DNA from: an uncultured Chlorobiaceae bacterium
Lineage (GTDB): Bacteria > Bacteroidota > Chlorobiia > Chlorobiales > Chlorobiaceae
Reading direction: 5' to 3'
Assembly: GCA_903843305.1 (NCBI GenBank)
Contig: CAIMPI010000031.1
Location: forward strand, 54,470-118,469
Length of the DNA: 64,000 nt
Notes under the pieces: generated by a model
The model's input: the letters and a program-made list of their open reading frames with translations, nothing else
Databases searched by the model: none
What the model was told of the DNA's origin: nothing
Part shown: in pieces, positions 17,035 through 26,671 of the stretch
Layout of the letters: each line of letters starts with the position of its first letter
Position numbering within the stretch: the stretch's first letter is position 1
Made by a program: the position numbers and the translations under genes

Positions 17035-17778
17035 CTACGGTGTCCCGCACACCGGGCAGCTTGGGTTGCGGCTGACGGGGATTTTGCGGATGTTCATGGT
17101 GAGGGCGTCGCAAGTAAGAAGGGTGTTGGTGAGTGGGGTTCCGATGGAGAGGATGTGCTTGATGGCTTCGGTAGCCTGAATTGAGCCGATAATGCCTGGC
17201 ACGGCGCCGAGGGGGCCTTTCGGGAGGCCTGCTGTGGGGATTCCCTCTTCGTGGAAGAGGCAGTGATAGCAAGCGGTGAGGCCGGGATGGACGGTTATCG
17301 TCTGACCGTAAAACTCTCTGATTCCGGCGTGGGAGTAGGGCTTTGCGGCGTTGTTGCAGGCTCGGGATATCAGAAATTTTGAGTCAAAGTTGTCAGTAGC
17401 GTCAATCACGAAGTCGTATCCAGAGAGAATTTGCGCCGCGTTGTCGGCGGTGAGCCGGAACGGGTAAAGGATGAGCTTGATATCGGGATCAAGGTCAAGA
17501 AGGCGTTGCTCTGCAGAGGTTACCTTGAGTTCTCCGATTGAATTGGTGGTGTGCAGAATCTGGCGCTGGAGGTTGCTGAGATCGACCTTGTCGCCATCCA
17601 TGACTCCGATAGTGCCTATACCTGCTGCCGCAAGGTAAAACGTGACTGGAGAACCCAAGCCTCCGGCGCCGATGACCAGTACTTTTGCCTGGAGCAGTTT
17701 TTCCTGCCCCTCTTCGCCGATCTCCTTCAGGGAAAGGTGGCGGGCGTATCGTTCGCGCTGTTTGCCGTTCAGAGGCAT
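17035..17778 (-). CDS. thiF: ThiF/MoeB-type adenylyltransferase
   Basis: 247 residues of the E1-like family: RYARHLSLKEIGEEGQ, the ATP-binding VLVIGAGGLGSPV, the DLSNLQRQILH loop with the catalytic arginine, and zinc cysteines in CYHC and CPVC pairs. It adenylates the C-terminal glycine of a sulfur carrier. Being last in the thiS-thiG-thiH run makes ThiS the likely partner, although MoeB activity on MoaD is possible. It overlaps thiH by 10 bp. Confidence 0.88.
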   Translation of the reverse strand: MPLNGKQRERYARHLSLKEIGEEGQEKLLQAKVLVIGAGGLGSPVTFYLAAAGIGTIGVMDGDKVDLSNLQRQILHTTNSIGELKVTSAEQRLLDLDPDIKLILYPFRLTADNAAQILSGYDFVIDATDNFDSKFLISRACNNAAKPYSHAGIREFYGQTITVHPGLTACYHCLFHEEGIPTAGLPKGPLGAVPGIIGSIQATEAIKHILSIGTPLTNTLLTCDALTMNIRKIPVSRNPSCPVCGTP

Positions 17779-18869
17779 GACTCTACTTCAGGTTTTATTG
17801 AGGAAGATGGCCCGTTATAGACGGGTTCCCAGTTTTTAAACACGGGTTCAATGTTTTGACTGCGAAGCGCAGCACAAAATTCTTTGGCACTCCGGTTGTC
17901 ATATATTTCAAACTGTCCCTTATCTGTTTTCTCCGTGCTTTCTTCGTTCTCACTCTTACAATACCCTCCAACAGTAGTTCTGCTCTCAATGCTCATTCTG
18001 GTAATTCCAAGTCCGGCCATGCCATCACGATAGGCTGCGCTTTCCCTTGTTGAGAGCACCAGCTCTGTATCGGGAAGAGCGATGCGGAAAGCAAAAATCA
18101 ATCGGGCGAGAAGGCGATCGTCAACTGGAAAGGGTGGCTCGTACCCGCCAGTCTGTGGTCTCATGCGTGGAAACGATACTGACATGCCTGCCCGCCAGTA
18201 AGTGCGCCCGAGGTGTCGAACATGGCGGTAGAGGCTCAGGGCGTCTTCAACGGGATCGGAGAGACCGAGCAGTACACCGAGTCCAACCGATTTTATCCCC
18301 CCTTCGAGGGCGCGTGCAGGAGTTTCAAGACGGTCGATAAAATCTTTTTTTGGGCCCCAGCGGTGCAGTGCTTCATATCGTTCCCGGTTGTAGGTCTCCT
18401 GGTAAATCGTAATACCGGTGCAGCCACAGTCGGCCAAAGTCCGGTATTCTCCAACACTCATAGGAAAGGCCTCAATCGAAACCCGCTGCATTTCTTCTGC
18501 TGCAAGTGAAACACATTGCTGGAGATAGTCAAAATCCGCTGCGGCAGTGCGTTCGCCGGTGAGCAGAAGGATATCGCTGATGCCAAGTTTTTTCATGGCC
18601 GCCAGTTCGAGGCGTATTTCATCCGCTTCAAGGCGGTGGCGCGGCGTCTTGCGGTCGGAGGCAAAGCCGCAGTAGGCACAGCCGCTTGAGCAGTAGTTCG
18701 AGAGATAGAGTGGGGCGTACAGCGTCATGGTACGTCCGAAACGGCGCAGAGTCATTGCTCTCGATTCGGCAGCAAGTGTTTCAAGGGAGCTTGATGATGA
18801 GGGCGCAAGCATGGTGGCAAGCGCTGCTGTTTCACGATCGTCTGTAAGCCATTCCGGTAGTGCTCTCAT
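17769..18869 (-). CDS. thiH: 2-iminoacetate synthase ThiH (radical SAM)
   Basis: 366 residues. The radical-SAM cluster motif reads CSSGCAYC inside LYLSNYCSSGCAYCGFAS. Further ThiH features are LLLTGERTAAADFDYL, YQETYNRERYEALHRWGPKKD split over the barrel, and MSVSFPRMRPQTGGY. It cleaves tyrosine to dehydroglycine for thiazole synthesis, the anaerobic route, which fits an anaerobe. The start codon shares a base with the thiG stop. Confidence 0.95.
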   Translation of the reverse strand: MRALPEWLTDDRETAALATMLAPSSSSSLETLAAESRAMTLRRFGRTMTLYAPLYLSNYCSSGCAYCGFASDRKTPRHRLEADEIRLELAAMKKLGISDILLLTGERTAAADFDYLQQCVSLAAEEMQRVSIEAFPMSVGEYRTLADCGCTGITIYQETYNRERYEALHRWGPKKDFIDRLETPARALEGGIKSVGLGVLLGLSDPVEDALSLYRHVRHLGRTYWRAGMSVSFPRMRPQTGGYEPPFPVDDRLLARLIFAFRIALPDTELVLSTRESAAYRDGMAGLGITRMSIESRTTVGGYCKSENEESTEKTDKGQFEIYDNRSAKEFCAALRSQNIEPVFKNWEPVYNGPSSSIKPEVESCL

Positions 18870-19651
18870 CAGAATGTTCCCAGAAAAGAGGTGAGAGGAC
18901 TTGTTGCCACGGCTGAACCGCTTTTATGCATAAGTCCGGCCCTGAATGCTTTTCTTCCTGCTGCAACGGCTTCAGCGAATGCTTCTGCCATTTCCGGCGG
19001 ATTGCCTGCTGCGGCTACGGCGCTGTTTACCAACACTGCTTCACAACCCATTTCCATGGCGTGGGCCGCTTCAGAAGGTGAGCGCAGCCCTGCATCAACA
19101 ATGACCGGGATGCCGCTTTCGCGGATAATGATGTTGAGCATCTCCGAGGTGGCGAGGCCTTGTCCGCTGCCGATAGCCGAACCGAGCGGCATCACCGACG
19201 TGCAGCCAACCTCCTCAAGCCTCTTGGCAAGTACCGGGTCTGCGGCGATATAAGGCATTACCAGAAACCCCTCTTTTGCCAGAATCCGGGAAGCTTCATA
19301 AGTTTCAATGGGGTCAGGCATCAGGTGCTGGGGGTTCGGATGAATTTCAACCTTGATAAAGAGGCTTCCGGAGAGTTCGCGGGCGATATGGGCGGCGCGG
19401 ATGGCCTCTGTAGCTGTTGATGCTCCTGAAGTATTGGGCATGAGGGTGATTCCTTCAAGAGTCGAGAGCGGGCCGAAAAGGTCATCTTCTGCCTGTTCGC
19501 GGTTGAAGCGGCGCAGTGCCACGGTCACGAGTTGTGCGCCTGAAGCCTTTACGGCCTCAAGCATTATCCTGGAGTTGCTGAATTTTCCTGTACCAAGAAT
19601 AAGGCGTGAGGAGAAGGTATAAGTGCCAAGCTGCAATGAATCCATAGTCAA
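18869..19651 (-). CDS. thiG: Thiazole synthase ThiG
   Basis: 260 residues, TIM barrel. [17 protein letters not shown] at the N-terminus, the Schiff-base lysine region ([11 protein letters not shown]), [14 protein letters not shown] and [19 protein letters not shown] are all family hallmarks. It joins deoxyxylulose phosphate, dehydroglycine and sulfur from ThiS thiocarboxylate to make the thiamin thiazole. Sits between thiS and thiH with almost no spacing. Confidence 0.96.
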   Translation of the reverse strand: MTMDSLQLGTYTFSSRLILGTGKFSNSRIMLEAVKASGAQLVTVALRRFNREQAEDDLFGPLSTLEGITLMPNTSGASTATEAIRAAHIARELSGSLFIKVEIHPNPQHLMPDPIETYEASRILAKEGFLVMPYIAADPVLAKRLEEVGCTSVMPLGSAIGSGQGLATSEMLNIIIRESGIPVIVDAGLRSPSEAAHAMEMGCEAVLVNSAVAAAGNPPEMAEAFAEAVAAGRKAFRAGLMHKSGSAVATSPLTSFLGTF

Positions 19652-19660
19652 AGTAATCTG

Positions 19661-19873
19661 TTAACCACCGCCCGCAAAAATAAGGAGTTCAACTCTGTCT
19701 CCCTCCTGAAGTATTTGGGTGGAGCGTTTTTCGGGGCGGATAATATGTTCGTTGACCACGACTGCCATGCTTTTTCCGTCTGAACTGATGATCGATAGAA
19801 GATCGCTGACGGTCGAACCGGGCGGAAGTGATTGTTGTTGTCCGTTCAGTTCAATAGTAATCATTTGTGACAT
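19661..19873 (-). CDS. thiS: Sulfur carrier protein ThiS
   Basis: 70 residues with a ubiquitin-like fold pattern (ITIELNGQQQSLPPGSTVSDLL, AVVVNEHIIRP, LQEGDRVELLIFAGGG). It ends in glycines, as needed for C-terminal adenylation and thiocarboxylation. In this operon its sulfur could come from the cysteine desulfurase encoded two genes upstream. Confidence 0.95.
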   Translation of the reverse strand: MSQMITIELNGQQQSLPPGSTVSDLLSIISSDGKSMAVVVNEHIIRPEKRSTQILQEGDRVELLIFAGGG

Positions 19874-19900
19874 TTCTTCACTATTTCTTTCATCGCCAAT

Positions 19901-21040
19901 TCAAGGTTTAAGGGCGTTCAGAAGATCCGCCTCAAGGTCAGCCGCATTTTCCAGCCCGATGGAGAGACGTACCAGGTTGTCGGTGCACTTTCTCCGTTCC
20001 CGTTCCTCTTTGGATAGTGCCCAAAGTGTCATTTTTGCCGGTGAAGAGATGAGCGACTCTACCCCGCCAAGGCTGTCGGCCAGCACAAAGAGCTTGATTT
20101 TTGCAAGCAACTGCTCAACGGCCGGAAGCCCTCCTTTCAGAGCAAAGGTTACCATACCCCCGAACCCGCTCATCTGCTCTTTTGCCAGTTCATGCTGTGG
20201 GTGTGAGGTGAGGCCAGGGTAAAAGACCCGTTCCACTGCCGGGTGCTGTTCAAGAAGAGTTGCGAGGTGTATGGCGTTAGCCTCATGCTCTTTCATCCTG
20301 ATTTTCAGTGTTTTCAGTCCACGGAGAATAAGCCAGCAGTCCCAGGGGCCGGGGATTGCACCTGCTGCGCCCTGATAGTTTTTGATGATGGTGTGCAGCG
20401 CAGGGTTTGAGGTGATCACAGCGCCGCCGATGACATCACTGTGGCCGCCGAGGTACTTGGTGGTGCTGTGCACGACAATATCTGCACCAAGCTCAAGTGG
20501 ACGCTGAAAATAGGGACTGGCAAAAGTGTTGTCCACAGCGAGCAGGATGCCACGCTCTTTGGCAAGTGAAGCAAGTGAACGAATGTCAGAGAGCTGGAGG
20601 AGTGGATTGCTTGGTGTTTCAATCCAGATAAGTTTTGTTGCCGGAGTGATGCAGGCAGCATAACTGTCCGTGGATTCGCTTTCGGTATAGGTTGTGGCGA
20701 CTCCCCATGGTCGCAGGAGCTGTTCAAAAATGCGGTAGCTTCCCCCGTAAATATCGTTGCATGCCACAATATGGTCGCCTGGTTTCAGTACTTGCAGAGC
20801 AGCCATGGTTGCAGCTACTCCCGAGGCAAATGCGAGGCCGTACTTGCCGTTTTCGAGGAGGGCAAGGGTTGCCTCTAACGCTTTTCGAGTAGGGTTGCCG
20901 ATTCTCGAATAGAAGAATTCACTGCGATGGTCAAGGCTATCGCGTCCGAAGGTGGAGGTCTGGTAAACCGGAACGGTTACCGAGCCGGTGTGGGGATCAG
21001 GCGCCTGTCCGTCATGTATGGCAAGAGTTTCAAACTGCAT
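19901..21040 (-). CDS. metB: Cystathionine gamma-synthase/lyase family PLP enzyme
   Basis: 379 residues of the Cys/Met-metabolism PLP family. Markers are the SVTVPVYQTSTF N-terminus, FSRIGNPTRKALE type segment (YSRIGNPTRKALEATLA), the Schiff-base lysine in VVHSTTKYLGGHSDVIGG and the tail LVRLSIGLENAADLEADL. It either builds cystathionine from activated homoserine and cysteine or breaks cystathionine to cysteine; the motifs do not separate the two. It lies within the sulfur run between the desulfurase and thiS. Confidence 0.85.
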   Translation of the reverse strand: MQFETLAIHDGQAPDPHTGSVTVPVYQTSTFGRDSLDHRSEFFYSRIGNPTRKALEATLALLENGKYGLAFASGVAATMAALQVLKPGDHIVACNDIYGGSYRIFEQLLRPWGVATTYTESESTDSYAACITPATKLIWIETPSNPLLQLSDIRSLASLAKERGILLAVDNTFASPYFQRPLELGADIVVHSTTKYLGGHSDVIGGAVITSNPALHTIIKNYQGAAGAIPGPWDCWLILRGLKTLKIRMKEHEANAIHLATLLEQHPAVERVFYPGLTSHPQHELAKEQMSGFGGMVTFALKGGLPAVEQLLAKIKLFVLADSLGGVESLISSPAKMTLWALSKEERERRKCTDNLVRLSIGLENAADLEADLLNALKP

Positions 21041-21154
21041 CAGGTGTTGTTTACTTTCAGGAGTAAGTTACAGGCCCAAGATAACCGTTATTTTTCTCAA
21101 TCTTTCTATAGCGCAACGTTTTGATGAGCAACGTTACGCTTTGAAGGTAACTGA

Positions 21155-23074
21155 TTATCGCCGTTGAATATGGTTAATAACATCGGCAAGCCGATCAATT
21201 TCCTCTTTGGTGTTGTAGAACGCCAGAGAGGGGCGTACCGTCCCTTCGACCCCGAACCTCCGTAATGAAGGCTGTGTGCAATGGTGCCCTGTACGAACTG
21301 CAATTCCTTCGCGGTCGAGAAGTTTGCCCACCTCATCATTGGGCAGATTGTTCAGCACAAAGGAGAGCACGCCCACCTTGTTTCTTGCTGTTCCAATAAG
21401 GCGAAGGCCCGGAATCCTGATCAGCCGTTCGGTGCCGTATTCGGTTAGTTCGTGCTCGTATTGGGCAATGTTTTCAAGACCGATTTTCCGGACATAGTCG
21501 AGTGCAGCTCCAAGGCCGATGGCGTCGCCGATTGAAGGTGTTCCTGCCTCAAATTTTGCCGGGGCCTCGTTATAGATGGTCTCTTCGAAACGTACGTCCT
21601 TGATCATGTTGCCTCCTCCCTGCCATGGCGGCATGATCTCAAGAAGTTCCCGCTTGCCATAAACAACACCGATGCCGGTTGGGGCAAAGATTTTATGGCC
21701 TGAAAAAACGAAGAAATCAGCATCGAGATCCTGCACGTTAACCGGAATATGGGCAACGGATTGAGCGCCATCAATCACCACTCTGGCATCATACCGTTTG
21801 GCAAGCTGAATCATATCCCTGATGGGCAGAATTGTTCCCAGTCCGTTTGAAGCTTGTGTCAGTGAAACAAGCCGAGTGCGTGGTCCAAGCAGTTTGGTGT
21901 ACTCTTCAAGGATGATCTCACCCTGGTCGTTGACCGGTACAACCTTGATGCGAGCCCCTTTTTCCTGGGCGACCATCTGCCAAGGGACAATATTTGCATG
22001 GTGCTCAAGGATGGAGAGGATGATTTCATCGCCCGGTTGGAGAAATTTTCTTCCCCATGTCTGTGCAATAAGGTTAATGCCTTCGGTGGTGCCCCGGACA
22101 TAGATAATTTCTGAGGTTGAGCCTGCACCGATGAATTGCCTGATTTTTTCCCTGGCGTCTTCGTAAGCGTCGGTGGCGCGTGCGGCAAGGGTGTGTGCGC
22201 CTCGATGGATATTCGAATTGTCCGTGGCGTAGAACTGTGCTACAGCGTTGATGACGCTCAGCGGTTTCTGTGTTGTTGCAGCGTTGTCGAACCAGACAAG
22301 CGGTTTGCCATGAATCTTTTGGTGAAGAACCGGAAAGTCCTTGCGAATAGTGGCAACATCAAATCCTTCAGGTTGATGTAACGGCTGTTTTGGTTCACGC
22401 AAAAAGTAATAAGGTTCTGCGGGAGTATCAGGAAGGCTGAATGGCAGAAGAGCGCTGTCAGGTACTCCATCAAAGTTGCTGCTGTTTGGCCAGACTGGAG
22501 CTGGCGTTTTGCCGGGAAGCTCGGGTTGTAAGCCGAATGATCGGTCAAAGACAGTTCCTGCAGGTGACTCAGGCGTGCTGCGAAGTGACTGAAAAACAAG
22601 TTCCAGAACAGGACTTCCCTGTTGCTCAGTGAATTCTCTGTACAACTTTTCAGCATAACATTCGTTGTCTGACGGTGCTGGCGATGAACGTCGTAAAAGC
22701 TGGTCGAGACCGCTGGAACCTTTTCTGTTATCAGAATAGTTCTGCTGTTCGGTCAGTTTATTAGCATGATGTTCGAGTGGTTCCGGCTCTTTTTCGGGAG
22801 CTTGCGGAAGAAAATAGAAATCGTGCTCAGGTGTTGCCTGAGAGGCACTGGAAGGCAGATCAGCCGCATACTGGGTGTCGGCAAAGGTAATTTTGTCGCT
22901 TAGAGCTGTTGTAAAAGCCGGTGGTGCCTTTGTAGCATCGCTTTCACTTCTCGGGACATTTCCGGCCTCGGGGAGTTCATTAAACAGACGGCTTGCAAGC
23001 TGAGCAATGAACGTCGGGTTCAGTGCTTCGCTCTCGCTTCCTGTAATGTTTGAATTTTTATATGCTCCTGGCAT
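21155..23074 (-). CDS. SufS-type cysteine desulfurase with long disordered N-terminus, probable encapsulin cargo
   Basis: 639 residues, about 230 longer than SufS. Residues ~237-639 are a complete group II cysteine desulfurase: VWFDNAATTQKP, the PLP lysine in FVFSGHKIFAPTGIGVVYG and catalytic Cys ~599 in RTGHHCTQPSLRRFG. Residues 1-236 are Pro/Ser/Glu-rich and look disordered, with short hydrophobic islands (FIAQLASRLFNELP at ~22-35, FYFLPQ at ~86, YYFLRE at ~222). Such extensions load cysteine desulfurases into family 2 encapsulins, whose gene lies 67 bp upstream. It would release sulfur from cysteine inside the shell. Confidence 0.92.
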   Translation of the reverse strand: MPGAYKNSNITGSESEALNPTFIAQLASRLFNELPEAGNVPRSESDATKAPPAFTTALSDKITFADTQYAADLPSSASQATPEHDFYFLPQAPEKEPEPLEHHANKLTEQQNYSDNRKGSSGLDQLLRRSSPAPSDNECYAEKLYREFTEQQGSPVLELVFQSLRSTPESPAGTVFDRSFGLQPELPGKTPAPVWPNSSNFDGVPDSALLPFSLPDTPAEPYYFLREPKQPLHQPEGFDVATIRKDFPVLHQKIHGKPLVWFDNAATTQKPLSVINAVAQFYATDNSNIHRGAHTLAARATDAYEDAREKIRQFIGAGSTSEIIYVRGTTEGINLIAQTWGRKFLQPGDEIILSILEHHANIVPWQMVAQEKGARIKVVPVNDQGEIILEEYTKLLGPRTRLVSLTQASNGLGTILPIRDMIQLAKRYDARVVIDGAQSVAHIPVNVQDLDADFFVFSGHKIFAPTGIGVVYGKRELLEIMPPWQGGGNMIKDVRFEETIYNEAPAKFEAGTPSIGDAIGLGAALDYVRKIGLENIAQYEHELTEYGTERLIRIPGLRLIGTARNKVGVLSFVLNNLPNDEVGKLLDREGIAVRTGHHCTQPSLRRFGVEGTVRPSLAFYNTKEEIDRLADVINHIQRR

Positions 23075-23141
23075 AAGATACTATGGTAACCCATGGCAGA
23101 TAGGTTGATGGTCTGCCATGGAGGTTGGTCAAAGGGTTTCT

Positions 23142-24599
23142 TTATTTTGTTTTTGTAGCGGACTTGCGATGCTCGTAATCATGATAGTATCCTACTTCAA
23201 CATTTTCAAGCACAGCCAAGGCATCATCGGTCAGTACGGCCAGTGATGAATAGAGGGTGAGGAGATAGGAGGCTACGCCGAGTTTATCGAGTCCCATCAG
23301 TCTTGCCGAAAGGCTTGGGCTGATCTCTCCAGGAATTCCTGACTGGTGCAGTCCCACAACGCCTTGTTCATTTTCCCCTACACGAACGAGGATGATATTG
23401 GTTGTGCCGTGACCGGACTTGCTGTTTTTGTTGATTTCAAGCTTGTCGCTCGGGATAAGCGGAACGCCGCGCCAGGTAAGCACTGGAGTGCCGAACAGAT
23501 TGATGGTGGCAGGTGGTACTCCACGCCAGGTGCACTCGCGCTCGAAGGCCGCAATTGCTTTTGGATGAGCGATAAAGAATGCCGGTTTCTTCCAGACTTT
23601 GGTGAGGAGATCGTCAAGATCATCTGGAGTCGGGGTTCCGTAGCGGGTGCTGATGCGCTGTCCGGGATCTGCAGAATAGAGTAAGCCAAACTCTCTGTTG
23701 TTGATAAATTCCCATTCCTGACGCTCTTTGATGCCCTCAATGGTCAGGCGCATCTGCTGCTCTATCTGGTTGAATGGTTCGTTGTAGAGGTCGGAGACCC
23801 GAGTATGCACCCGAACGACGGTCTGTATGGCCTGTAGTGAGTATTCGCGTGGTTTGTTTGAGTAATCAACATAAGTTTCAGGAATTTCGACATTTTCCTC
23901 GAATCCGGCAATAAGATCAATATGCTTTTCACCATGTTTGTTGACGGTAGAGCGTATTTTGAGGTATTCTTCTACCGCTTTCTGAAATGACTCCTTCAGT
24001 GATGGCGATTCCTTCAGAAGCTTTTCGATATCAACGCTTGATATTGAAAAAAACGAACCAGGTGTGATGGTACGGATTGTAACCGACGAAGGTTTTTCGG
24101 AAACAAGCTCTTCTTCACCGAAATATTCCCCTTCCGAAAGCAGGGCGATACGGAGGTCTTCTCCATGCAGTCCTTTGCTTAAAATCTCGACCTGCCCGTG
24201 TGCGATAATAAAAATTTTATGGCGCTCTTCGCCTTCGAGAATCAGTGTGTTGCCAAGTTCAGCCTCTTCAAGCACGAACTTGCTTGCAATTTGGCTAATA
24301 ATATCATCGTTAAACGAGGCGAAAAGAGGAATGCTTTTCAACGCTGCGGGTCTGAACGAAGCAATACCGTCATGAAAATCGATGCCGATACGTTCGGGTT
24401 TTTGAAGCTCGATTTTTGTCCGGTTGACGCGATAGGTACCCGAAGAGACGTGAACCCACGGGAGCAGCTTCAACAGCCATCTCGGGGTTATGGAGTTCAT
24501 CTGGGGAGGAGTCTTGGTCGTATTTGCCAGATTTCGTGCTACATGGGTTGTCACACTGCGTTGGAGATGGCTGTTTGATTCGGGTTGTGCGTTTGACAT
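23142..24599 (-). CDS. Family 2 encapsulin shell protein with cyclic-nucleotide-binding domain
   Basis: 485 residues. An N-terminal arm is followed by a cyclic-nucleotide-binding fold at ~85-205 (KSIPLFASFNDDIISQIA, IFIIAHGQVEIL, LSEGEYFGEEEL). The rest is the HK97-type SrpI-like shell: LLYSADPGQRISTRYG, FFIAHPKAIAAFERECTWRG, FGTPVLTWRGVPLIPSDKL and SYLLTLYSSLAVLTDDALAV. This layout is the 2B-type of family 2 encapsulins, which self-assemble into protein nanocompartments. The following gene encodes a desulfurase with a cargo-type extension, and CysE and CysK precede it. I infer a sulfur-handling compartment; what nucleotide it binds is unknown. Confidence 0.92.
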   Translation of the reverse strand: MSNAQPESNSHLQRSVTTHVARNLANTTKTPPQMNSITPRWLLKLLPWVHVSSGTYRVNRTKIELQKPERIGIDFHDGIASFRPAALKSIPLFASFNDDIISQIASKFVLEEAELGNTLILEGEERHKIFIIAHGQVEILSKGLHGEDLRIALLSEGEYFGEEELVSEKPSSVTIRTITPGSFFSISSVDIEKLLKESPSLKESFQKAVEEYLKIRSTVNKHGEKHIDLIAGFEENVEIPETYVDYSNKPREYSLQAIQTVVRVHTRVSDLYNEPFNQIEQQMRLTIEGIKERQEWEFINNREFGLLYSADPGQRISTRYGTPTPDDLDDLLTKVWKKPAFFIAHPKAIAAFERECTWRGVPPATINLFGTPVLTWRGVPLIPSDKLEINKNSKSGHGTTNIILVRVGENEQGVVGLHQSGIPGEISPSLSARLMGLDKLGVASYLLTLYSSLAVLTDDALAVLENVEVGYYHDYEHRKSATKTK

Positions 24600-24642
24600 G
24601 GGTAAATTAAATAATTTAAAGGTGATCGATTAACGTGATCTT

Positions 24643-25557
24643 TCAAATGCCGAGACCATCGGTAAAACTGGTTTCAACAGCTCTTTGCTGCAAGACTCTT
24701 GAATCGGGCGGTACACTTTTTGTCTGCCATACGTTGCCTCCGATAACGGAGTTTTTGCCGATGGTTATTCTTCCAAGGATATTGGCGTTTGAGTAGACAA
24801 CGACATTGTCTTCAAGAATCGGATGGCGCGGCAGGTTTTTGACCGGATTACCCTCTTCATCAAGTTCAAATTTTTTCGCACCAAGTGTTACTCCCTGGTA
24901 AAGTCGCACGTGGTTGCCGATAATGCAGGTTTCACCAATCACCACACCGGTACCATGGTCAATGGAGAAATGGTCTCCGATATGCGCTCCTGGATGAATG
25001 TCAATACCTGTTTCCGAATGGGCCATTTCAGTAATAATTCTCGGAATCAGGGGCACGCCCAGCGACAGCAGGGTGTGTGCGGCACGGTAATTGATCATTG
25101 CTCTGATGGAGGGGTAGCAAAAGATGATCTCACCATAGTTTTTTGCGGCTGGATCTCCGTCGTAAATGGCTTTGACGTCTGTCCATAATTTTTTTCTGAT
25201 CTCCGGAAGAATTTCGATGAATTGGCGGGCGACCTCGGCGGCTTTTTCTGCAGCATTAGCAGAACTGTTATTGTCTCTGTCGAAATGCTGAACGCTGAGA
25301 ATTTGTTCAGAAAGCAAACCGTTGAGTTTTTCTATCCTTACACCGAGAAAATGTTGAAGAGACTGCGGTCGCAGCACGGGTCCACCGAAATACCCCGGAA
25401 AGATTATCGACCTGAGGAGTTCGACAATCTCCTTGAGTTTTTCAATTGAGGGCAGCAGATATTCATGATGCCCGGAATAGTCACCTTCAGTATCATCAGC
25501 AGGTCTGGATAAAAGCTGGATAGTCTCTTCTATGATACCGTCGTTGTTCGTTTCCAT
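24643..25557 (-). CDS. cysE: Serine O-acetyltransferase
   Basis: 304 residues, the long EpsC/CysE-like form with a helical N-terminal half and a left-handed hexapeptide beta-helix (DIHPGAHIGDHFSIDHGTG, VVIGETCIIGNHVRLYQG, GRITIGKNSVIGGNVW). It activates serine to O-acetylserine for cysteine synthase, whose gene is 52 bp upstream. Placement directly before the encapsulin gene links cysteine supply to the compartment, as seen in other family 2 encapsulin loci. Confidence 0.92.
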   Translation of the reverse strand: METNNDGIIEETIQLLSRPADDTEGDYSGHHEYLLPSIEKLKEIVELLRSIIFPGYFGGPVLRPQSLQHFLGVRIEKLNGLLSEQILSVQHFDRDNNSSANAAEKAAEVARQFIEILPEIRKKLWTDVKAIYDGDPAAKNYGEIIFCYPSIRAMINYRAAHTLLSLGVPLIPRIITEMAHSETGIDIHPGAHIGDHFSIDHGTGVVIGETCIIGNHVRLYQGVTLGAKKFELDEEGNPVKNLPRHPILEDNVVVYSNANILGRITIGKNSVIGGNVWQTKSVPPDSRVLQQRAVETSFTDGLGI

Positions 25558-25608
25558 TATAAAAAGTCTCCCTCTGTCGGATGGTGCTCCGCATTGATAA
25601 AGTTATGT

Positions 25609-26562
25609 TCAAATATTGACAGGTTCATTTTCAACCTGATAGAGCAGTGTTGAAAGATACCTTTCTCCAGTGTCAGGCAGGATGACGACAATCCGTTTTC
25701 CGCTGTTTTCCTCACGTTGTGCAAGCTGCAGGGCCGCGTACACGGCTGCCCCTGAAGAAATTCCTACGATAAGACCTTCGGTTTTAGCCAGTTTGCGGCC
25801 TGTGCGCAGAGCGTCTTCATTTTTTACTGGAATAATTTCATCAATAATGGAGGTGTTCAGAATATCTGGCACAAAACCTGCCCCGATACCCTGTATTTTG
25901 TGAGGTCCTGGTTTGCCGCCAGCAATAACCTGTGAATCAAATGGTTCAACCGCAACAATTTTTATCTCGGGGTTCCGCTCTTTGAGTACTTCTCCCACAC
26001 CGGTTATCGTTCCGCCAGTGCCTACGCCGCTGACAAAGAAATCAATCTTTCCGTCGGTATCATTCCAGATCTCCTCGGCAGTTGTTTTGCGATGAATTTC
26101 AGGATTTGCAAGGTTCTTGAACTGTTGAGGAACAAAGGAGTTTGGATAGTCTGCGTGCAGTTCATCGGCCTTTCTGATTGCACCGACCATTCCTTCCGGA
26201 CCGGGTGTCAGCACCAGCTCGGCACCAAGCGCCTTGAGCAGATTCCTGCGTTCCAGACTCATGGTTTCAGGCATGGTGAGTATCAGGCGGTAGCCTTTGG
26301 CTGCGGCAATAAACGCCAGTGCAATGCCGGTATTACCACTTGTTGGCTCAATGATTATACTTTCTTTATTAAGCAACCCCTGTTTTTCAGCCGCATCGAT
26401 CATTGAAAATCCGATACGGTCCTTGACACTGCCACCGGGGTTAAAGTATTCCAGTTTGCCGATAATAGTGGCCTTGGCATCATGTTCACGATTAAAATTT
26501 CCAAGTTCCAGAAGGGGAGTGTTTCCGATAAGATCGGTCAGTGTTTTTGCAATACGTCCCAT
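25609..26562 (-). CDS. cysK: Cysteine synthase A
   Basis: 317 residues of PLP fold type [14 protein letters not shown], the Schiff-base lysine in [15 protein letters not shown], the [12 protein letters not shown] substrate loop, and the phosphate loop [15 protein letters not shown] are all present. It combines O-acetylserine with sulfide to make cysteine. The tail ends in I (NI), fitting CysK binding partners such as CysE, which usually offer a C-terminal isoleucine; CysE here does end in GLGI. Confidence 0.95.
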   Translation of the reverse strand: MGRIAKTLTDLIGNTPLLELGNFNREHDAKATIIGKLEYFNPGGSVKDRIGFSMIDAAEKQGLLNKESIIIEPTSGNTGIALAFIAAAKGYRLILTMPETMSLERRNLLKALGAELVLTPGPEGMVGAIRKADELHADYPNSFVPQQFKNLANPEIHRKTTAEEIWNDTDGKIDFFVSGVGTGGTITGVGEVLKERNPEIKIVAVEPFDSQVIAGGKPGPHKIQGIGAGFVPDILNTSIIDEIIPVKNEDALRTGRKLAKTEGLIVGISSGAAVYAALQLAQREENSGKRIVVILPDTGERYLSTLLYQVENEPVNI

Positions 26563-26653
26563 AGATTTTGACAGTTAAGTGATTGTGGTTGTAATGACTT
26601 TAAAGTTCGTCAATAAATGAATAAATTTAAATCCCGTTAAGCAGGCATCTTTT

Positions 26654-26671
26654 ATACCATAAATATGGTAT
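26654..26671. promoter_or_regulatory. Palindrome between the NarL-type regulator and cysK
   Basis: ATACCATA-AA-TATGGTAT has perfect 8-bp arms, and a second half site ATATGGTAT follows at 26675. It sits at the regulator's stop codon, about 90 bp upstream of cysK on the same strand, so it could be an operator (perhaps for that regulator) or an RNA hairpin. Confidence 0.4.

Noticed and set aside
23346..23684. ORF opposite the encapsulin gene
   Set aside because: Shadow of the conserved shell sequence with no recognisable features.
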